The notes under the pieces are model-generated. The model was not told the origin of the DNA, did no database searches, and saw only the letters and a program-made list of their open reading frames with translations. 64,000 nt of DNA from Desulfovibrio intestinalis (GTDB lineage: Bacteria > Desulfobacterota > Desulfovibrionia > Desulfovibrionales > Desulfovibrionaceae): the NCBI RefSeq assembly GCF_014202345.1, contig NZ_JACHGO010000003.1:62001-126000 (forward strand), read 5' to 3'. Below are positions 51,938 through 61,226 of this stretch, piece by piece (position 1 is the first letter of the stretch; each line of letters begins with the position of its first letter). Made by a program: the position numbers and the translations under genes.

Positions 51938-52648
51938 ATGTCCCTGCTGCAACTGTCGAATATACGGGTTAGCTATGGCAGCGTCGAAGTGCTGCACGGC
52001 ATTGACCTGCGGGTGGAAGAGGGCGAGATCGTCACCATTCTCGGAGCCAACGGTGCTGGTAAAAGCACCACGCTGCTTTCCATAAGCGGCCTTGTGCGCC
52101 CAGCCTCTGGCGAGATTCTTTTTGAAGGGCAGGATCTGCTGCGTCTGCCGAGCCACAAGGTCGTGGGGTTGGGCATTGCCCAGTCGCCCGAAGGACGCCG
52201 GGTTTTCGGCGTCATGAGCGTGCTTGAAAATTTGCGCCTCGGTGCTTTTTGCATTGAAGACAAGACCCGCAGCGAACGCACCCTTGAATGGATATTCGAC
52301 CTTTTTCCGCGTCTTCTTGAGCGCAAGGACCAGCTTGCGGGCACGCTTTCTGGCGGCGAACAGCAGATGCTGGCTATCGGGCGCGCGCTTATGGCAGAAC
52401 CACGTCTGCTGCTGCTTGACGAACCCTCCCTTGGATTGGCTCCTCTGCTGGTGCGTTCCATCTTTGAAACCGTGCGGGCCATCAACAAGCGCGGCGTGAC
52501 TGTATTGCTGGTGGAGCAGAATGCCCGTGCGGCCCTGAAGCTGGCATCGCGCGGCTACGTGCTTGAAGTGGGCAAGGTGGTTATGGAAGACAAGGCACAG
52601 AGCCTGCTGAACAATGCCAGCGTGCGTGAAGCCTATCTCGGCGGTTAA
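51938..52648 (+). CDS. livF: LivF-type ABC transporter ATPase
   Basis: The protein has 236 residues. Walker A GANGAGKSTTLLS, the QSPEGRRVFGVMSVLENLRLG region, signature LSGGEQQMLAIGRAL, Walker B LLLLDEPSLGLAPLLV and switch-like LLVEQNA are present. It ends with VREAYLGG, the family's typical C-terminus. It starts 4 bases after livG and completes the operon; transcription then meets the hairpin at 52895. Confidence 0.95.
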   Translation: MSLLQLSNIRVSYGSVEVLHGIDLRVEEGEIVTILGANGAGKSTTLLSISGLVRPASGEILFEGQDLLRLPSHKVVGLGIAQSPEGRRVFGVMSVLENLRLGAFCIEDKTRSERTLEWIFDLFPRLLERKDQLAGTLSGGEQQMLAIGRALMAEPRLLLLDEPSLGLAPLLVRSIFETVRAINKRGVTVLLVEQNARAALKLASRGYVLEVGKVVMEDKAQSLLNNASVREAYLGG

Positions 52649-52894
52649 GCTCGACTTTTGGACACCGTGTTTCAACATTGGAACAGGTTGCCAAATAGGC
52701 CTACGAGGCAAGCGACTGTTCCAAAGCTAACACGCTCCAGCGGCTTTCTTTAACCAGATAATTTTCGCCAAGGGCAAGATAAAATGGCCTTTTGGCGCAG
52801 CCAGTAGGGCAAAAGAAGTATTTGGCGGCAGCCTTGGCTTGAAAGGCCAGTGCAAAGGCAAGCAGCGTAACCGTCCTTATACCCCCCAATCTAC

Positions 52895-52938
52895 ACACAA
52901 GAGCCCCGCGTCTCCTCAGAGGCGCGGGGCTCTTGTGT
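52895..52938. terminator. Bidirectional terminator between liv operon and the diaminopentanoate-dehydrogenase-like gene
   Basis: There are perfect 16-base arms, ACACAAGAGCCCCGCG / CGCGGGGCTCTTGTGT, with a 12-base loop. It lies between convergent genes, so it likely ends transcription from both. Confidence 0.85.
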
Positions 52939-52953
52939 GCAGATAACGTCAGG

Positions 52954-54030
52954 TTATTTTTTGACGTAATAATCCAGAGGCTTCACCCGGTAGCTGTTCA
53001 CGGGCATCTGGTCAGTTGTCACATAGCCGGGCGCCGCATTGATGAGGTCGGGAATGCGGTTCACCAGCGTGGCGCAGGTCAGTTCCACGGTGGAAGGTTT
53101 GGTAATGACAACCTGGGTGTCCGGTTCGCCCATCAGGGTCCAGTCGTTGCGGTCCACTTCGCCGGGGGCGTAGACCTTGCCGATGCATTCACTCTCAATG
53201 GTAATGCCTTCCTGCGTCTCGGTAGTGACCACGGCAGACATGCCCGTGGCGCGCCCGGCGGGAATGGTCATTCCCAGCGTGTCGGATTTCAGCTCGGTCG
53301 AATGGGTCATGGGCACGCATTTCTGCGTCTGGCTCGTGACAGTAAGGCCCAGGCGGGCCGCCAGCCAGCCGTTGACGTTCCACATATAGGAGGGCAGAAA
53401 TTCGCCCTTTTCTATAAGAGCCTTGCGCTCGGATTCGGGGATATTGTCAGCCGAGGCGATGTCTTTTTCAAAGGCTTCCAGGTCAAGGCCAGCGCCGTGC
53501 GCCTTGGCCAGCGCGATGCCGTAATCTTCCACATTATAGCTGGACCTGCCGCGGATTTTTCTGATGGTGTGCATGGCCCCGGCCAGAGTGGTAATGAGGT
53601 TGCCCCAGAAAACATCCTGATATCCCGTGCCGCATATGGTGCAGCCGGTCTTTTTTGCCAGCTCGTCTATCTCGCGGGTGAGGGCTGGTGAAGAATTGAT
53701 GGGATAAATGGCCTCTTCGCATATGGTGATGGCGTTAACGCCGCTTCGCGCGCAGGCCATGAGGGGCTCTTTGAGGTCGCGCAAAAGGCTCATGGTGGTA
53801 ACAAGGCAGGCGTCGGGCTTGAGTTCCGCAAGCACCTTGCACGCCTGTGATGCGTCCTGAACAATGACGCCCTTGTTTTCGCAGCCCATTATGGAGCCGA
53901 TATCCTGGCCCATAACAGCTGGGTTCACGTCAAAGGCGGCTACAATTTCCGCGCCTTTTTCGTAGACATAGCGCATTGAATATCGAGACATTTTCCCGCA
54001 ACCATATTGGGCTATCCGTAACTTGCTCAT
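52954..54030 (-). CDS. 2,4-diaminopentanoate dehydrogenase-like (DapB-fold) oxidoreductase
   Basis: Start ATG 54030 follows AGGAGG (358 residues). The N-terminal Rossmann fold has RIAQYGCGKMSRYSMRYV and VAAFDVNPAVMGQDIG. The rest resembles DapB-fold amino-acid dehydrogenases (GVNAITICEEAIYPI, then GTGYQDVFWGNLITTLAGAM). The closest named activity is 2,4-diaminopentanoate dehydrogenase from ornithine fermentation, but proteins like this in sulfate reducers are often labelled only dihydrodipicolinate-reductase-like. It would oxidise or deaminate an amino acid with NAD(P)+. Position beside an amino acid importer supports a role in amino acid use. Other ornithine-pathway genes are not visible. 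Confidence 0.7.
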   Translation of the reverse strand: MSKLRIAQYGCGKMSRYSMRYVYEKGAEIVAAFDVNPAVMGQDIGSIMGCENKGVIVQDASQACKVLAELKPDACLVTTMSLLRDLKEPLMACARSGVNAITICEEAIYPINSSPALTREIDELAKKTGCTICGTGYQDVFWGNLITTLAGAMHTIRKIRGRSSYNVEDYGIALAKAHGAGLDLEAFEKDIASADNIPESERKALIEKGEFLPSYMWNVNGWLAARLGLTVTSQTQKCVPMTHSTELKSDTLGMTIPAGRATGMSAVVTTETQEGITIESECIGKVYAPGEVDRNDWTLMGEPDTQVVITKPSTVELTCATLVNRIPDLINAAPGYVTTDQMPVNSYRVKPLDYYVKK

Positions 54031-54140
54031 GGATTCCTCCTGGTTTGGAAACACGAAGTGATTGAAAACAAATTTCAATAACAGTCTATCTCCTCCAGCC
54101 GGAAAAGCAAGCAAACCCTGCCCTGGCGCAAAGCGTGACT

Positions 54141-54289
54141 AGATTAGATTAACTTTGAAATGCATTGCATTTCAAAGTTGTCATTCTGCCGAAAAATGCG
54201 ATTTTCGGCAGAATCCACGCCGCGTTGCGGCGCGCTGCACGCTTGTGCGGCGTTAGAGCATTTAAACTTTTCAAAGTTAAAATGCTCTG
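54141..54289 (+). repeat. TAGAGCA-type dispersed repeat, best-preserved copy
   Basis: It starts AGATTAGATTAACTTTG. Hairpin 1, AACTTTGAAATG / CATTTCAAAGTT (54151-54179), is followed by hairpin 2, ATTCTGCCGAAAAT... (54183-54214), the CCGCGTTGCGGCGCGCTGCA block and a terminal inverted pair AGAGCATTT...AAATGCTCT (54255-54288). It lies 11 bases before the EamA gene's stop. Confidence 0.85.
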
Positions 54290-54300
54290 GATCATGCCTG

Positions 54301-55287
54301 TCACGCCTTTATTTTGCCTTGTCGTGGCCGCAGCGCCACATACAGTCCCGCAACAATGGCCGCAGCCCCGGCGGCATCCTGAACACCAATGTCAGTACCC
54401 AGAATCAGGGCAGAAAGCGCCAGCCCTGAAAGCGGGTTGAGCAGATTATACGAAGCTGCCATAGACGGGCCTTGCGTGCGTATGAGCAGCAGCCACAAGG
54501 CCATGCCTGTCAGACTGACCACCACCAGCCATATCAGCGCGATTTGCGCGTGCCATGTGAGCTGCAGGGGGCTGGCCTCCGTCATGAAGGCAGCGGGGGC
54601 GAAGCAGAGCATGGCGCAGACGGACATCCAGAAATTCACGGGAAGCAGGGGCAGGTCGTCATACTTGCCGCGAAACAGCACCGCGCCTGCCGAAAAGGCC
54701 AGTGTAGCGCCAACCGTCATAACAAGGCCAAGGGCCGCGCCAGCGTGCAGACCCGTAATGCCGACCATAATGACCACGCCCGTAAAGGCGATGGCAAAGC
54801 CCAGCAGCTTTCCCTTGTCGAAAGATTCCTGCCCACGCAAGGCTGCCATTGTCATTGTCATGAATGGAGCACAGGAAACCACAATGACGACCCATGAGGG
54901 GGGCAGCCTTTGCAGAGCTGAAAAATTCAGGCCCAGGTACGCGACGTTATTGAGCAGGCCAAGAAGTATTCCGGCCAGCATGGCCTGTTTGCCCTTGGGC
55001 CCCAACAGCTTTTTCCCGCACAGAGGCAGAAGCACCAGCACTGTCAGTACAAAACGGTAGAACAGGGTGGTAAACGGCCCCATTTCCATAACTGTGACCT
55101 TGCCCGCTATGAAAGCTGAACTCCATATGACGCTGAAAAGCACTCCCACCGCATAGCGTTCCCAGCGCTGCCCTTTGGTGTGGGCCACAGCCTGTGCCGG
55201 GCGCAGGCTTTTCTCCGCTGCATTGCCGGGCTGAGGATATACAGCGGTGTTCTGAGTACTATTTTGTCCGTCGTTGTTCTGAAGCAT
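54301..55287 (-). CDS. EamA/DMT family transporter
   Basis: Start ATG 55287 is chosen for CAGGAA upstream (328 residues); the longer frame has non-conserved, unusual sequence. There are ten membrane helices in two EamA repeats: SVIWSSAFIAGKVTVMEMGP, then LLNNVAYLGLNFSALQRLP in the first, and VSLTGMALWLLLIRTQGPS in the second, with the PLSGLALSALILG end. The ~40 residues before helix 1 are polar and cytoplasmic. It likely exports an amino acid or metabolite. It is divergent from a LysR gene (55765) across ~480 bases, which probably controls it. Confidence 0.87.
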   Translation of the reverse strand: MLQNNDGQNSTQNTAVYPQPGNAAEKSLRPAQAVAHTKGQRWERYAVGVLFSVIWSSAFIAGKVTVMEMGPFTTLFYRFVLTVLVLLPLCGKKLLGPKGKQAMLAGILLGLLNNVAYLGLNFSALQRLPPSWVVIVVSCAPFMTMTMAALRGQESFDKGKLLGFAIAFTGVVIMVGITGLHAGAALGLVMTVGATLAFSAGAVLFRGKYDDLPLLPVNFWMSVCAMLCFAPAAFMTEASPLQLTWHAQIALIWLVVVSLTGMALWLLLIRTQGPSMAASYNLLNPLSGLALSALILGTDIGVQDAAGAAAIVAGLYVALRPRQGKIKA

Positions 55288-55764
55288 GTTGTATTCCTGC
55301 CAGAGCGCATGCCGTGAGGGTTTTGGTCGGCATAAGACTGTCGTATTGCCTGCGGCATGCATATGAAAGATGATTCCGGCGGCTTGAGCCGTTTTAGATG
55401 TTACTGTGCCGGACATTGGGCAGAGGACAGCGATCAGCGGATACTGGCAGCGGGCACTGGCAGCCATAAATACAAATACCGTTGCTCCCTGCAGTTGCCT
55501 ATATAGTCGTGAGCTGCCGTTTCGTCGGGCGGCAGCAGATCTTTTGTCTGCCTTGCTGAATCTGGACAAGTCCGCCAAGCTTTGCAAAGTTGTGCGAGGC
55601 CTACCCTCAGAAGGCAAAACGCGAATAGACAGAATTGGTTTTTTCAAGAGCCTTTGCCTGCCCAGGCGATAAAATCAAGGTTGGTGAACAGTATTTTCCA
55701 CTTGATAATTTGTAAAATTAATATTTAGCATATCATAATAAGTTTAGATAATATTGAGGTGACT

Positions 55765-56685
55765 ATGCTTCCAGACGTGTCGACCCTGTCGCAAAGCCGG
55801 GCCATTACGCTTGAGCATCTGCGTGCCTTTACAGTTGTTGCCCACTGCCGCAGTTTTCAAAAGGCGGGCGTGAAGCTGTGCCGCAGCCAGTCGGCAGTCA
55901 CCCAGGCCGTGAAAAGGCTGGAAGCGCAGCTTAACTGCACACTGCTGTATCGCAGTCATGGCCATGTAGCGGGCCTCACGCCCGAGGGCGAGCGCATTCT
56001 GCCGGAAATTGTCGATGTTCTCTTGCGGTTGGAGCACGTTATTCAGGCAGGCAGAAGGCCAGAGCTTAAGGGGCGCATTCAGGTTGGCATTCCGCCCAGC
56101 TTCAGCGCGGTCGAACTGCAAGGAGCCGTTGCCCGCCTGCTGGCCCTGAATCCGGGTTTGCAAATAGGCATCATATCAGACATGTCCAGCGATCTTGAAC
56201 AGATGCTGGCCGAGGGAAGTCTGGATGTGGCCCTTATCAACCAGTACAGGTTTGATGACGGCACGCTGCCGCAAGGAATGTTTCAGGAACTCTGCCGCCA
56301 GCCATTGCTGTGGCTGTGCAATGCGCAGAAAGTCGTGAACCATGCCGGGGAAATTCCTTTGCTCACCTACTCGGCGGGAAGCCCCTGGCGCACCGCTGCT
56401 GTGGATGCACTGGATCAGGCAGGCCTTGCCTACAACTTTGCCTATGTAAGTGCATCTTATGAAAGTTTGTGCAGCTCCTTGCTGGCGGGATTTGGAGTTA
56501 CTGTCTTGCCGGGATGGGATATCGACGAGCGTTTTTGCATTGTTGATGGCAGTTACGGTTTGCCTACCCTGCCTGTGGTTCGCACGGTGCTCAAAAGCCG
56601 TTCACAGAGCACAGTTGTGCAGCAGTTTTGCGATTTTATCGCCGGATTGCCGTTTTTTGTGCGCGCCAGAGAGCACAGCCCCTAG
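55765..56685 (+). CDS. LysR-type transcriptional regulator
   Basis: ATG 55765 has GAGG 6 bases upstream, and a GTG just before it is less well placed; this gives 306 residues. The N-terminal winged HTH has LEHLRAFTVVAHCRSFQKAGVKLCRSQSAVTQAVKRLEAQL, followed by LYRSHGHVAGLTPEGERIL. The C-terminal periplasmic-binding-like effector domain starts near 90 (KGRIQVGIPPSFSAVELQG). Its likely target is the EamA transporter transcribed the other way. The AT-rich 55680-55760 spacer probably holds the shared promoter region. Confidence 0.92.
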   Translation: MLPDVSTLSQSRAITLEHLRAFTVVAHCRSFQKAGVKLCRSQSAVTQAVKRLEAQLNCTLLYRSHGHVAGLTPEGERILPEIVDVLLRLEHVIQAGRRPELKGRIQVGIPPSFSAVELQGAVARLLALNPGLQIGIISDMSSDLEQMLAEGSLDVALINQYRFDDGTLPQGMFQELCRQPLLWLCNAQKVVNHAGEIPLLTYSAGSPWRTAAVDALDQAGLAYNFAYVSASYESLCSSLLAGFGVTVLPGWDIDERFCIVDGSYGLPTLPVVRTVLKSRSQSTVVQQFCDFIAGLPFFVRAREHSP

Positions 56686-57013
56686 GGCGTTTAACCATCG
56701 AAATACTCTGCCAGCCGCCAGCCGTTGAGGCTTGAGCGCCAGTTCTTTGCACTGAAAAACGCTGTACCGAGCGTGCCTTGAATCTCAAGAATGTGTGCTG
56801 CGATGTTCATTGCCCCAGAGCTGATGCGCATGAAACGCTTTAAGGGATTGGCGCAGGAAAAGCCGTCATGTCTGAGTGGCATAGGGTGAAAGAGCAGAAG
56901 GGCAGGGGATTGTTAGCCGAGCGCACAATTTTTTGCATGCGCACCCCCTTTTGCATACAGGCGGCATTCGTGGCTATTGCTGTTGGCTTGAGGCAAAATA
57001 CGGGCGGAAAAAG
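56686..57013. other. Intergenic region downstream of the LysR gene
   Basis: There is no supported gene in these 330 bases. Short open frames lack ribosome sites and protein patterns. The right part leads into the terminator of the MipA gene. Confidence 0.45.
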
Positions 57014-57057
57014 TTTGCGCTCTCCGTAGCCAGAAATACTGGTTCAGGAGAGCGCAA
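57014..57057 (-). terminator. Terminator of the pgk-mipA transcript
   Basis: TTGCGCTCTCC / GGAGAGCGCAA are 11-base arms, with an inner CCAG-CTGG stem. On the minus strand the stem is followed by ACTTTTTCC. It lies ~50 bases past the MipA gene's stop. Confidence 0.75.
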
Positions 57058-57107
57058 GTAGGTAACTCAAAGCCAGGCGGCCTTGGGCAGACTAACCTGG
57101 AAAATGC

Positions 57108-57917
57108 TTAAAAGGCGTACAACAGGCCCGCGCTGAAGGAATACGTTGTGGTGCGTTCCACCATTGGGCTGTCGGTAATTTCATTGCCGAGAAACAACGC
57201 CTTGGCACTGGCAATGATGCTCCAGTCTTCGGTAAGAAGCATCCGCATGGTCAGCCCGGCGTAGGGCGAAAAGGCGCTTTCAGGGCTGTATTCCTTAAAG
57301 CCGCTGGAGCGGGATTCGCTGGAGCTGATGCTGTAGTAATAGTCGTTATAGTTGCTGTCCGTCCACTGCACACCCACGGCGGGGGTGATCATGACATTCT
57401 CGAACCGCACGGGATAGGCGTATGAAACATCGGCCATGACGCCGTTGTTTACGCCCAGCACATCGGTGGACACCGTGGCGGAAGCTTGACCGTACTGCGT
57501 GCGCAATGTGTAGTTCAACCCGGCCATCAACGAAGAATAACGGTCATCCAGACGCTTCATCCTGTCGTTGTCGCTCCAGGACGCATAGAAACTTTGCGGC
57601 AGGTAGGAGACCTGTACGTTGAATTCCTGATAGCGGTCTCTATAAACATGCACGCCGCCGCTCAAGCCACGCAAATACAACCACTTGCCTTCATAACCGA
57701 TCAGGGGCAGCGGCGACCCCAATGAATCGATGCCTTTGTATTCCGAAGTGCGCAGCGTTGCACCAGCGCCGGCGTTGAAGCCCCATTTGTCGGCCTGCGC
57801 TGCTGCATCAGCAGGATGTTCCTCCCAGGCTTCCTGAGCCATAATGGCAACAGGCTCGCACAGGGTGAAAGTCAGCAGAGTAAGCAGGATCAACCTGCCC
57901 AACACGGTATTTTTCAT
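57108..57917 (-). CDS. MipA/OmpV family outer-membrane protein
   Basis: The protein has 269 residues. A signal peptide of ~28 residues ending IMAQ is followed by a beta-barrel sequence with alternating hydrophobic strands. It includes the family's GAGATLRTSEYKGIDSLGSPLPLIGYEG region and the terminal-Phe end YSFSAGLLYAF. MipA was described as a scaffold for murein synthesis machinery; OmpV-type members act as porins or adhesins. AGGAGG precedes ATG 57917, and the gene starts 9 bases after the pgk stop, so it is transcribed with pgk, an unexpected pairing of an envelope protein with a glycolytic gene. Confidence 0.85.
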   Translation of the reverse strand: MKNTVLGRLILLTLLTFTLCEPVAIMAQEAWEEHPADAAAQADKWGFNAGAGATLRTSEYKGIDSLGSPLPLIGYEGKWLYLRGLSGGVHVYRDRYQEFNVQVSYLPQSFYASWSDNDRMKRLDDRYSSLMAGLNYTLRTQYGQASATVSTDVLGVNNGVMADVSYAYPVRFENVMITPAVGVQWTDSNYNDYYYSISSSESRSSGFKEYSPESAFSPYAGLTMRMLLTEDWSIIASAKALFLGNEITDSPMVERTTTYSFSAGLLYAF

Positions 57918-57925
57918 TGAGCCTC

Positions 57926-59095
57926 CTAGGCCCGGTCTTCCAGAGCAGCTACGGAAGGCAGCTTTTTGCCCTCCAGCAGCTCCAGCGAAGCGCCGCCGCC
58001 AGTAGAGATATAGCCCATACGGTCAGCCAGACCGTACTTTTCAACAGCGGCCACACTGTCGCCGCCACCAACAACCACAAAAGCCTTGGAGTCGCCCAGA
58101 TATTCGGCCAGCGCCTTGGTTCCGTCGCCAAAGGGGTCGATTTCAAAAGCGCCCACGGGGCCGTTCCACACCACGGTGGCGGCTTTGGCCAGGTATTTTT
58201 CATACAGGTTCAGGGTTTCGGGGCCGATGTCCAGTATCATCTGGTCGCCCGGCACGTCGCCCACGGCATGCAGCATGGCACGCTGGCCGGGGGCAAGCTC
58301 CTCGGCGGTGATTACGTCAACGGGCAGGGGAAGTTCCTTGTTGAGGGTCTTGGCCAGTTCCATAACTTTTTTGGCTTCGGGCACAAGATCTTCTTCGTAC
58401 AGGGACTTCCCTACCATATAGCCAGCCGCAGCCAGAAACGTGTTGGCAATGCCGCCGCCCACGATGAGCACGTCAACCTTGTTCAGCAGGTTTTCAAGCA
58501 GGTTGAGCTTGGTGGAAACCTTGGCTCCGCCAATGATGGCAATCAGGGGGCGGGCGGGGTTATCAAGTACCTTGTCAAAGGCTTCCAGTTCTGCCTGAAG
58601 CAGAGGCCCGGCGCAGGCTACCTTGGCCACGCGAATGGCGCCCTCAGTGGAGGCATGGGCCCGATGGGCAGCGCCAAAGGCGTCCATCACATAGACATCG
58701 CCAAGGCCTGCCAGTTTTTCAGCCAGCTGGGGATCATTTTTCTTTTCACCAGGAAGAAAGCGCACATTTTCCAGCAGGGTCACCTGACCGGGTTGCACCT
58801 TGGCTTCTTCCAGAGTTTTGGCAAGCGCCACAGGTTGCCCCAGCTGTTTTGCAAGGCTTTCGGCAACAGGGGCCAGAGAGAACTGCGCGTCGTACTGTCC
58901 TTCAGTGGGGCGGCCCAGGTGTGAAAGAAGAATAACGCCCGCGCCTTTTTGCAGCGCCAGCCTGATGGTGGGCAAGGCCGCGCGGATGCGCTTGTCATTG
59001 GTGATGACGCCGTCCTTCATTGGCACATTGAGGTCTTCGCGAATGACAACGGTTTTGCCTGTGAGATCCAGATCCTGCATCTTCTTTATGGGCAT
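57926..59095 (-). CDS. pgk: Phosphoglycerate kinase
   Basis: The 389-residue protein is complete. TVVIREDLNVPMKDG (substrate-binding Arg/Asp/Asn), LLSHLGRPTEGQYD, VTLLENVRFLPGE, AIIGGAKVSTKLNLLENLLNKVD and the C-terminal VVGGGDSVAAVEKYG plus ISTGGGASLELLEGK nucleotide loop match the family. It interconverts 1,3-bisphosphoglycerate and 3-phosphoglycerate with ATP. GGGAG precedes the ATG. It follows tkt by 120 bases. Confidence 0.97.
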   Translation of the reverse strand: MPIKKMQDLDLTGKTVVIREDLNVPMKDGVITNDKRIRAALPTIRLALQKGAGVILLSHLGRPTEGQYDAQFSLAPVAESLAKQLGQPVALAKTLEEAKVQPGQVTLLENVRFLPGEKKNDPQLAEKLAGLGDVYVMDAFGAAHRAHASTEGAIRVAKVACAGPLLQAELEAFDKVLDNPARPLIAIIGGAKVSTKLNLLENLLNKVDVLIVGGGIANTFLAAAGYMVGKSLYEEDLVPEAKKVMELAKTLNKELPLPVDVITAEELAPGQRAMLHAVGDVPGDQMILDIGPETLNLYEKYLAKAATVVWNGPVGAFEIDPFGDGTKALAEYLGDSKAFVVVGGGDSVAAVEKYGLADRMGYISTGGGASLELLEGKKLPSVAALEDRA

Positions 59096-59215
59096 TGCAC
59101 GCTCCCTTTGCTGGACTTGCAGCGGATATTTTTTATGTAAGGTCAGGCCTTGGCAGGCCCAGCCCGGGTTGGCGCGGGGGCGGGATGAAACCCCCGGCCC
59201 CTGCGCTAAACGCCG

Positions 59216-61216
59216 TCAGTTTTTGCCCATAAGGGCGTGAGCTTTTTCCAGAGCATTGGCGACAGTAAAGCCCAGGCGTTCGAAAACCACTTTGCCCGGG
59301 GCCGATGCACCGAAGCCTTCCATGCCGATGACGGCTCCGTCCAGACCCACATATTTGCTCCACCAGTCTGCGGCGGCGGCTTCAATGGCTAGGCGCGCGC
59401 GCACGGCGCGGGGCAGCACGCTTTCTTTGTATTCGGCGCTTTGGGCGTCAAAAACTTCAGCGCAGGGCATGGACACCACGCGGGCCTTGCGGCCATCGGC
59501 GGTGAGCTGGTCGGCAGTTTCAAGGGCCAGGCCCACTTCAGAGCCAGTGGCCATGATAATGATTTCAGGCGTGCCTTCGCAGTCGCGCAGCACATAGCCA
59601 CCGCGGGCGATGGCCGCTACCTGTTCCTGGTTGCGCTGGCAGAAGGGCAGGTTCTGGCGTGAAAGGGAAAGGCCGGAAGGCGTGTGGGCGTCTTCAAGCG
59701 CGCTGATCCAGGCCACGGCGGTCTCCACCGTGTCGCAGGGACGCCAGAGGTGGAAATTGGGCATAAGGCGCAGCATGCCAAGCTGTTCCACAGGCTGGTG
59801 CGTGGGGCCGTCTTCGCCCACGCCGATGGAGTCGTGCGTCAGCACCCATACCACGCGGATGCCCATAATAGCCGCAAGACGCAGGGCGTTTTTGGCCTGA
59901 TCGGCAAAAGCCAGAAATGTTCCGGCATAGGGAATGAAGCCGCCGTGCAAAGCCAGGCCGTTCATGATGGCGCTCATGCCGAATTCGCGCACGCCGTAGG
60001 AAATGTAATTGCCTGTGTGCTCCTTCACATCCATATGCACCGAAGAGCTGGTGAGGGTGCCCACAGAGCCCGTGAGGTCGGCGGAGCCGCCAGCCAGTTC
60101 AGGCAGGCGGGGTACAAGGTATTCCAGCGTTTTTTTGGAGGCCACGCGGGTTGCCGTGCTTTCGCCCTTGCTGACGGCTTCCTGCAGCGCGCCTGTGGCG
60201 ATTTCTGCCCAGTTGGCAGGCAGTTTGCCCTGCATGCGGCGGGTCAGTTCGGCGGCCAATTCGGGATGGGCTTTGGCGTAGGCGTCAAAAAGCTTGCTCC
60301 AGGCTGCTTCAGAGGCCTTGCCGGCATCGTGGGCATTCCAGGCAGTGTAGATGTCTTGCGGAACCGTAAAGGGCGCTTCGTGCCAGCCAAGAGCGTCGCG
60401 CGTGGCGGCCACGCCGTCTTCGCCCAGAGGGGAGCCGTGGCTTGAGGCCGAGTCGGCCTTGGGCGAACCAAAGCCGATGTGGGTCTGGCAGATGATGAGG
60501 CTGGGGCGGGACGGATCGGCTTTGGCCTCGGCCAGAGCCTTGTCCAGCGCAGAGGCATCGTGCCCGTCCACAGGGCCGATGACCTGCCAGCTGTAGGCGC
60601 GGTAGCGGGCGGCCACGTCTTCGTCAAACCATGCGTCGATCTTGCCGTCGATGGAAATGCCGTTGGAGTCGTACATGACAATAAGCTTGCCCAGACCCCA
60701 GGTGCCTGCCAGCGAGCAGGCTTCATGAGAAACGCCTTCCATAAGGCAACCGTCGCCCACAAAGACGTAGGTGTGATGGTCCACAACCTTGTATTCGGGC
60801 GTATTGAACTGGGCCGCCAGCATGCTTTCGGCAAGGGCCAGGCCCACGGCGGAGGAAATGCCCTGACCCAGGGGGCCGGTGGTCATTTCAATGCCCATGT
60901 GGGGTTCGTACTCGGGATGCCCGGCTGTTTTTGCTCCCCACTGGCGGAAATTGCGAATTTCTTCCATGGGCAGGTCGTAGCCCGTGAGGTGCAGCAGAGC
61001 GTAAAGCAGCATGGAGGCATGCCCGTTGGACAGGATAAAGCGGTCGCGGTTGAACCACAGGGGATTGGCAGGGTTGTGCCTGAATCCGTGCCGCCAAAGG
61101 GCTTCGGCCATATCGGCCATGCCAAGGGGAGCGCCGGGGTGGCCGGAGCGGGCTTTTTCAACGGCGTCCATAGCAAGGGCGCGGATAGCGTTGGCGCACT
61201 GTCTGCGGGTGGGCAT
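59216..61216 (-). CDS. tkt: Transketolase
   Basis: ATG 61216 is preferred to ATG 61222, since AGAGGA lies 6 bases before it; this gives 666 residues. ARSGHPGAPLGMADMAEALW, the thiamine-diphosphate motif GDGCLMEGVSHEACSLAG with IVMYDSNGISIDG, then the pyrimidine domain (THDSIGVGEDGPTHQPVEQL) and the C-terminal domain match bacterial transketolases in order and length. It moves two-carbon units between sugars in the pentose phosphate network. It lies directly downstream of rpe (11-base gap), forming a pentose pathway operon with pgk behind. Confidence 0.97.
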   Translation of the reverse strand: MPTRRQCANAIRALAMDAVEKARSGHPGAPLGMADMAEALWRHGFRHNPANPLWFNRDRFILSNGHASMLLYALLHLTGYDLPMEEIRNFRQWGAKTAGHPEYEPHMGIEMTTGPLGQGISSAVGLALAESMLAAQFNTPEYKVVDHHTYVFVGDGCLMEGVSHEACSLAGTWGLGKLIVMYDSNGISIDGKIDAWFDEDVAARYRAYSWQVIGPVDGHDASALDKALAEAKADPSRPSLIICQTHIGFGSPKADSASSHGSPLGEDGVAATRDALGWHEAPFTVPQDIYTAWNAHDAGKASEAAWSKLFDAYAKAHPELAAELTRRMQGKLPANWAEIATGALQEAVSKGESTATRVASKKTLEYLVPRLPELAGGSADLTGSVGTLTSSSVHMDVKEHTGNYISYGVREFGMSAIMNGLALHGGFIPYAGTFLAFADQAKNALRLAAIMGIRVVWVLTHDSIGVGEDGPTHQPVEQLGMLRLMPNFHLWRPCDTVETAVAWISALEDAHTPSGLSLSRQNLPFCQRNQEQVAAIARGGYVLRDCEGTPEIIIMATGSEVGLALETADQLTADGRKARVVSMPCAEVFDAQSAEYKESVLPRAVRARLAIEAAAADWWSKYVGLDGAVIGMEGFGASAPGKVVFERLGFTVANALEKAHALMGKN

Positions 61217-61226
61217 GATCATTCCT

